Shown here one piece after another: positions 59,766-64,000 of a DNA stretch of 64,000 bases. Source of the DNA: Methylacidimicrobium sp. AP8 (GTDB lineage Bacteria; Verrucomicrobiota; Verrucomicrobiia; Methylacidiphilales; Methylacidiphilaceae); assembly GCF_903064525.1 (NCBI RefSeq), contig NZ_LR797830.1, positions 124,001 to 188,000 on the forward strand, given 5' to 3'. Under the pieces are notes generated by a model. It was not told the DNA's origin. It worked only from the letters and a program-made list of their open reading frames with translations, and did no database searches. The position numbers were made by a program, and so were the translations under genes. Position 1 is the stretch's first letter; every line of letters starts with the position of its first letter.

Positions 59766-62700
59766 TCAATGCTGCACGGGCTCGGAAGGAGCCGGCGAAA
59801 GCTTTTTCTCTTTGGCGATCTGCCGCTTGCGCAACATGTAATAGAAAACGGGGACCGCGGGCTGCGAGAGGAGAGTCGCGGCGATCTCGCCCGACATCAG
59901 CGCGAGAGCCAGTCCTTGGAAAATGGGGTCGAAAAGGATCACGGCGCTCCCGATGATCACAGCCAAGGCGGTCAGCAGGATCGGCCGCAACCGTACCGCG
60001 CCCGCAGAAATCACCGCCTCCTCAAGGGAATCGCCCTCGGCTAGCCGCATCTCGATGAAATCGACCAGAATGATGGCATTGCGGACGACGATTCCCGCTC
60101 CGGCCATCATCCCGATCATCGAGGTAGCGGTGAAGAACATCCCCAGGCACCAGTGCGCGGGAAGAATGCCGATCAAGGAGAGAGGGATCGGCAGCATCAC
60201 GGCCCAGGGGGTTACAAAGGAGCGGAACCAGCCGACAACGAGGATGAAAATTAGGATGAGCACGACGGCGAAGGCCCTTCCCAGGTCCCGGAAGACCTCG
60301 TAGGTCACCTGCCACTCGCCGTCCCATTTGATCGCCCAGCTGTTCGGGCTGTCCGGTAGGTGCGTGTAGAGAATTTCGAGCGGCTTCCCCTCGGGTGTCC
60401 GGAGCTTCTCGAGCGTGGGGGTAAAATCGAGAATGCCGTAGACCGGACTGCCGATCCGGCTGGTGACGTCGCCCAGCAGATAGGTGACCGGCATCAAGTT
60501 CTTATGGTAGATGGGATGGCGTTGGTGCGTCCGCTCCGTCGTCGTGAGATCCTTCACCGGGATCAGCCGCGCGAATCGGCTCAGGAGCTCGAGGTTGCGC
60601 AACGGCTGATCCGACCGCCGCTCTTGCTGCGGCAGGCGGACCAGGATTTCCACCCGCTCGGGCTCTTCCGGTGTATGCGCCAAGCCGGGGCTCGTTCCAT
60701 GGAGTGCGGTCACAACGTTTTGGGCGATCGCCTCCCCAGGCAGGCCGTTCAAGGAAGCCTTGAGCAGATCGATGCCATAGACCTCCAAGGGACGGGGAGC
60801 CTCTTCGTAAGTGGCGATATCGGTCATCTCGGCCGACCGGTGCATGAGCGCCTCGATTTGGGCCGCCAGCGCCCGGCGCTCCTGGAGCGAGGGGCCGTAG
60901 ATCTCGAGGACCAGCGTCGAGAGAACCGGAGGGCCCGGCGGCACCTCCGCGACCTGCGCGTGGGCGCCGACCGTCTGCGCGATGCGATTGATTTCCGGCC
61001 GGACGCTATCCGCGATGTCGTGGCTCTGGCGCTTGCGCTCGGACTTGTCCTTGAGGTTGACCTGCAGATCGCCCTGGTGCGGAGCCTCCCGCAGGAAATA
61101 GTGGCGGATGAGGCCGTTGAAGTTATACGGGGAGTGCGTGCCCGCCTGGATCTCCACATTGGTCACCTCCGGAAGCCGCAGAACGACATCGGCCATCCGA
61201 TCCAGCACCGATCGTGTGTCCTCCACGGGGGTTCCTTCGGGCATGTTGAGGATGACCTGGAACTCGTTCTTGTTGTCGAAGGGAAGCATTTTGGCACGGA
61301 CGAGCTTCAGAGGGATCAATGCCACCGCACCACCGAGAAGAAGCAGCAGCGCGAGGACGAAGAGAAGGCGAAGCCACCGGTTATCGATCAGGGGGGTGAC
61401 AAATCCGCGATAGATGCGGATGAGGAAGCCTTCCCCGCGCTCCCCCGCATGCTGGCTCCCTTTGAGGAGCAACACGGAGGCCCAGGGAGTCGCGGAAAGG
61501 GAGACGATCATGGAAACGATCATGGCGGCCGTCGCGCCGATCGGGATGGGCCGCATGTAGGGACCCATCAGCCCCCCGACGGTAGCCATCGGAAGGATTG
61601 CGGCGATCACCGCCAATGTGGCCAGGATCAAGGGGCCGACGATCTCCAGCATCGCTTCGGTCGCGATGGCGAGCAGCGGCCGTCCGGCGTTGCTTGGGAG
61701 GTGGAGGTGCCGGACGATGTTTTCCACGCCGACGATCGGGTCGTCGACGAGAATGCCGATCGTGAAGATCAGCGCGAAAAGAGTCACCCGATTGATCGTG
61801 AAATGAAAGAGATAGAAGGTGAGGAGCGTGATCGCCAACGTCGTTGGAATGGCGATGATCGTGATCGCCGCCGCCCGGACGCCGAGGAAAAGCGCGATCA
61901 GCAGGCTCACGCCGAAGATCGCGATGCCCATGTGCTCCAAAAGCTCGTTCGACTTCTCGGCAGCCGTCTGCCCGTAATCCCGCGTGACCACATATTGGAC
62001 ATCGGGCGGAAGGATGTCCGGCCGCAGGGCCGCGACGTTCGCAAGGATCTTCCGGGCCAGGAAGGTTGCGTTGGCTCCCTTCTTCTTCGCGATCGCCAGC
62101 GTGACGGCGTCGATCGGCTCCTGGATTTGCCGGTTCGACCCAGCCCCAAAGCGGAGCGTCAAGCTCCGTTCATCCTGGTCGGGTCCGTCGACCACCTGAG
62201 CAACATCCCGAAGGTAGACCACATTCCCATGGCTGACGCTGACGACCAAGTTCTCGAGATCCTGCTTCGTCATGATGAGGGCGCTGGGTTCGACCTCGAT
62301 GAGCTTAGGCTCCGATTCGATGTGCCCGGCGGGAAGCCGGACGTTGTTCTGCCGGATCAGCGCGACAAGATCCGCCGGGGTGAGGAGATGTGCAGCGAGC
62401 TTGGCCGGATCGAAGAAAACCTGGAACTGGCGTTTTCGTCCCCCGAGGATCGTGGTTTCCGAGATATCCGAAATCGGATTGATCTTATCGCGGACCATCG
62501 CAACGATTCGGCGCAGGCTCAGGGCGTCCCTCGCCGGGCTGTAGAAGGTCAGGGCGAGAATCGGCACATCGTCGATCGAGCGCGGCTTGATCAGCGGCAG
62601 GGAGGCCCCGGGAGGAAGCAAGTCGAGATGGGAATAGACCTTGGTGAAGAGCTTGATGAGGCTCTTCTCCATCTCTTCGCCGACTTTAAATCGGACGATG

Positions 62701-62999
62701 AACAACGCCCCGTTGGGAGCTGCCGTCGAATAGACATATTCCACTCCGGGGATTTGCCAAAAGACCCGCTCTCCGTTGTTGACGATCCGCTTTTCCACCT
62801 CTTCGGGGCTTGCGCCGGGCATCGAGACGAAAACATCGAAGAGCGGAACGACGATCTGCGGCTCTTCCTCGCGGGGCAGCTCGATCAACGCGAAGGTGCC
62901 CAGAAGCCAGGAGGCGAGAATGAGCAGCGGTGTAACCAGAGAAGAAGAGAAGAAGCGGATGAATCCGCCGAGCGGCCCCCCGTCCGGCTTTCCCGTCAT
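59766..62999 (-). CDS. RND efflux permease (AcrB-type, distinct from CusA)
   Basis: 1077 residues, twelve membrane helices. The opening is ILASWLLGTFALIELPREEE, followed by VEKRIVNNGERVFWQIPGVE and VYSTAAPNGALFIVRFKVGE; the TM4 acidic pair is in GILVDDPIVGVENIVRHL. The proton-relay Asp-Asp is conserved. The CusA-type metal-path block is not seen, so the substrate may be organic or a different metal. Its start overlaps the TolC-like stop by 4 bases (ATGA), so the pair is coupled; an adaptor gene is presumably upstream of the TolC-like gene, beyond the window. Confidence 0.9.
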   Translation of the reverse strand: MTGKPDGGPLGGFIRFFSSSLVTPLLILASWLLGTFALIELPREEEPQIVVPLFDVFVSMPGASPEEVEKRIVNNGERVFWQIPGVEYVYSTAAPNGALFIVRFKVGEEMEKSLIKLFTKVYSHLDLLPPGASLPLIKPRSIDDVPILALTFYSPARDALSLRRIVAMVRDKINPISDISETTILGGRKRQFQVFFDPAKLAAHLLTPADLVALIRQNNVRLPAGHIESEPKLIEVEPSALIMTKQDLENLVVSVSHGNVVYLRDVAQVVDGPDQDERSLTLRFGAGSNRQIQEPIDAVTLAIAKKKGANATFLARKILANVAALRPDILPPDVQYVVTRDYGQTAAEKSNELLEHMGIAIFGVSLLIALFLGVRAAAITIIAIPTTLAITLLTFYLFHFTINRVTLFALIFTIGILVDDPIVGVENIVRHLHLPSNAGRPLLAIATEAMLEIVGPLILATLAVIAAILPMATVGGLMGPYMRPIPIGATAAMIVSMIVSLSATPWASVLLLKGSQHAGERGEGFLIRIYRGFVTPLIDNRWLRLLFVLALLLLLGGAVALIPLKLVRAKMLPFDNKNEFQVILNMPEGTPVEDTRSVLDRMADVVLRLPEVTNVEIQAGTHSPYNFNGLIRHYFLREAPHQGDLQVNLKDKSERKRQSHDIADSVRPEINRIAQTVGAHAQVAEVPPGPPVLSTLVLEIYGPSLQERRALAAQIEALMHRSAEMTDIATYEEAPRPLEVYGIDLLKASLNGLPGEAIAQNVVTALHGTSPGLAHTPEEPERVEILVRLPQQERRSDQPLRNLELLSRFARLIPVKDLTTTERTHQRHPIYHKNLMPVTYLLGDVTSRIGSPVYGILDFTPTLEKLRTPEGKPLEILYTHLPDSPNSWAIKWDGEWQVTYEVFRDLGRAFAVVLILIFILVVGWFRSFVTPWAVMLPIPLSLIGILPAHWCLGMFFTATSMIGMMAGAGIVVRNAIILVDFIEMRLAEGDSLEEAVISAGAVRLRPILLTALAVIIGSAVILFDPIFQGLALALMSGEIAATLLSQPAVPVFYYMLRKRQIAKEKKLSPAPSEPVQH

Positions 63000-64000
63000 G
63001 GAACTGCTCCTCCGATTTCCTGGGCGATCTGCTGGACCTGATAATCATCGAGCTGCCCCGATAGGAAGTAGAGCTTAGCCCGGGAAAGCTCGGCCCGGGC
63101 GAGGCTGTCCCAATAGCCGATTTCGGTCTGGAGCTGCATCTGTCGGACGCTGAGCAGGTCGACGATCGTCTTCCGTCCTTCCCGATAGAGCTCGGCCATC
63201 ATCTCGGTCGATTTCCGAGCGTCGGCGCTGGCTCGGCCCAGGATCTCGGCATCTTGGAGGGCCCCTTGATACTCGGCATAGGCTTGGCCGAGCTTGTTCT
63301 GGATGAGATCGCGCAAGGATGCCGCTTCGTGCCGGAGCTGCTCCTCCGCCGCCTGGGCTTGCTTGACCTTGGGATCCCGGGAGGGATCGAAGAGAGGAAC
63401 GGTGCCCAGGACACCGACCGTGTAGCTTCTGCCTCCGGTGTTGAAGTTGTCGCTATCGAGCATCCCGGAAGCAAAGCCGCTCACCGAAGGCAGAGCCGTG
63501 GCCTTGATCCGGCCCACCTCCGAATGCTGCGCCGCGATCGACGACTGGAGAGCCAGCAGATCGCTTCGATAGAGCAAAGCTTCCTGAACCCATTGCTCCA
63601 AGGGTTTTGTCGGGCCCTTGTGCGGGGCGGGGATCGAACCGGCGACGGAGACTTCGGCGTCCGCGCTTTCCCCTTGGAGCGTGTTGACGGTCACCAGAGC
63701 TACTTTCCGCTTGGACAGGTAGCCGTTCTGGCTCTGTTCGAGCGAAGCGCTCATCGACCGACCCGCGTAAAAATCGGCTCCGAGCACAAGTCCTTGTTCC
63801 ATCAGGCGGACGGCCTGCTCGAGATCGCGGGCGGATGCCTGCACATCGAGGCGCGCGAGCGCGGCCTCGCGCTCCGCCAGGAGCAGCTGCAGATAAGCGT
63901 CGATCGCGAGGAGGCTCGCTTCCATCCGGGTGAATCGTTCCTCTTGCTCGCTTTGCCGGATGAGGTGCTTGGCGGTGCGGATCGAATCGATGGTCTGCAT
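62996..64000 (-). CDS. TolC-like outer-membrane efflux protein (partial)
   Basis: At least 334 residues visible; the 5' end lies beyond the right edge. Two helical repeats, for example LLLAEREAALARLDVQASAR and ARKSTEMMAELYREGRKTIVD with LLSVRQMQLQTEIGYWDSLA, match outer-membrane efflux family barrels. It is upstream of the RND permease on the minus strand with a 4-base overlap. A signal peptide should lie outside the window. Confidence 0.88.
   Translation of the reverse strand: MQTIDSIRTAKHLIRQSEQEERFTRMEASLLAIDAYLQLLLAEREAALARLDVQASARDLEQAVRLMEQGLVLGADFYAGRSMSASLEQSQNGYLSKRKVALVTVNTLQGESADAEVSVAGSIPAPHKGPTKPLEQWVQEALLYRSDLLALQSSIAAQHSEVGRIKATALPSVSGFASGMLDSDNFNTGGRSYTVGVLGTVPLFDPSRDPKVKQAQAAEEQLRHEAASLRDLIQNKLGQAYAEYQGALQDAEILGRASADARKSTEMMAELYREGRKTIVDLLSVRQMQLQTEIGYWDSLARAELSRAKLYFLSGQLDDYQVQQIAQEIGGAVP

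Noticed and set aside
60360-63041. Long plus-strand open frame (about 890 codons) antisense to the RND permease
   Set aside because: Same shadow effect; translated sequence is Asp/Arg/Gly-rich with no recognised domain.

Overview
This GC-rich 64 kb stretch is chromosomal. It carries core housekeeping genes (gyrB-gyrA, dnaK, groES-groEL, gltX, der, fmt, glmS, gcvT-H-P) mixed with metal, sulfur and envelope functions. No rRNA, tRNA, CRISPR array or prophage was found. The gene mix and style (a PVC-like set with many 4-base stop/start overlaps, an HME-type RND pump, a sulfide oxidation cluster, and a beta-barrel porin with an N-terminal coiled coil) suggest a Gram-negative verrucomicrobial bacterium. 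An acidophilic methanotroph of the Methylacidimicrobium/Methylacidiphilum kind is my best guess. This is an inference from gene content, not a database match.

Layout, left half. 1-2.6 kb holds tetrapyrrole synthesis (end of a probable hemA, hemC, and a CobA-HemD fusion). 2.7-3.6 kb has a small TPR protein and an AT-hook/winged-helix protein. 3.6-7.4 kb has ygfZ (minus strand), tadA, an unknown Cys-rich protein and mpl. 7.4-11.6 kb is a dnaK-groES-groEL heat-shock block ending in a clear terminator. 11.7-14.7 kb has hup, cca and a flippase-like membrane protein on the minus strand. 14.8-19.3 kb is the glycine cleavage operon gcvT-gcvH-gcvP. 19.4-21.1 kb has a coiled-coil/tail-anchor pair and phoU. 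21.2-24.3 kb is a frameshifted, 5'-truncated P-type ATPase split by an IS1634-like element with a 7-bp target duplication.

Layout, middle. 24.3-30.1 kb is a minus-strand run glgC, memo-like, gltX, pgsA, der. glmS diverges from glgC. phoB-phoR faces away from gyrB-gyrA. 39.5-42.4 kb has a two-domain Sua5/TsaC, a zinc-ribbon protein, fmt and a RibD-C-like protein. 42.35-48.97 kb is peculiar: a porin, an NfeD protease, a short NfeD-like protein, a flotillin (FloA), a hypothetical protein and CusB are each broken by several single-base indels, while everything to either side is open.

Layout, right end. An intact CusA pump is followed by TauE/SafE, then a minus-strand dsrE-tusA-sqr sulfide oxidation operon, and a minus-strand triad of membrane anti-sigma-like protein, periplasmic Cys-bearing sensor and ECF sigma factor. 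The triad has the gene order and architecture of CnrY-CnrX-CnrH. YqjD/YqjE/YqjK-like proteins, ExbB/ExbD, a thioredoxin-like protein, and a second RND pump with its TolC-like partner (cut by the window edge) complete the region. Together the right 16 kb reads as a metal and sulfide handling region with its own extracytoplasmic-function regulator, which I consider the most interesting part of the window.
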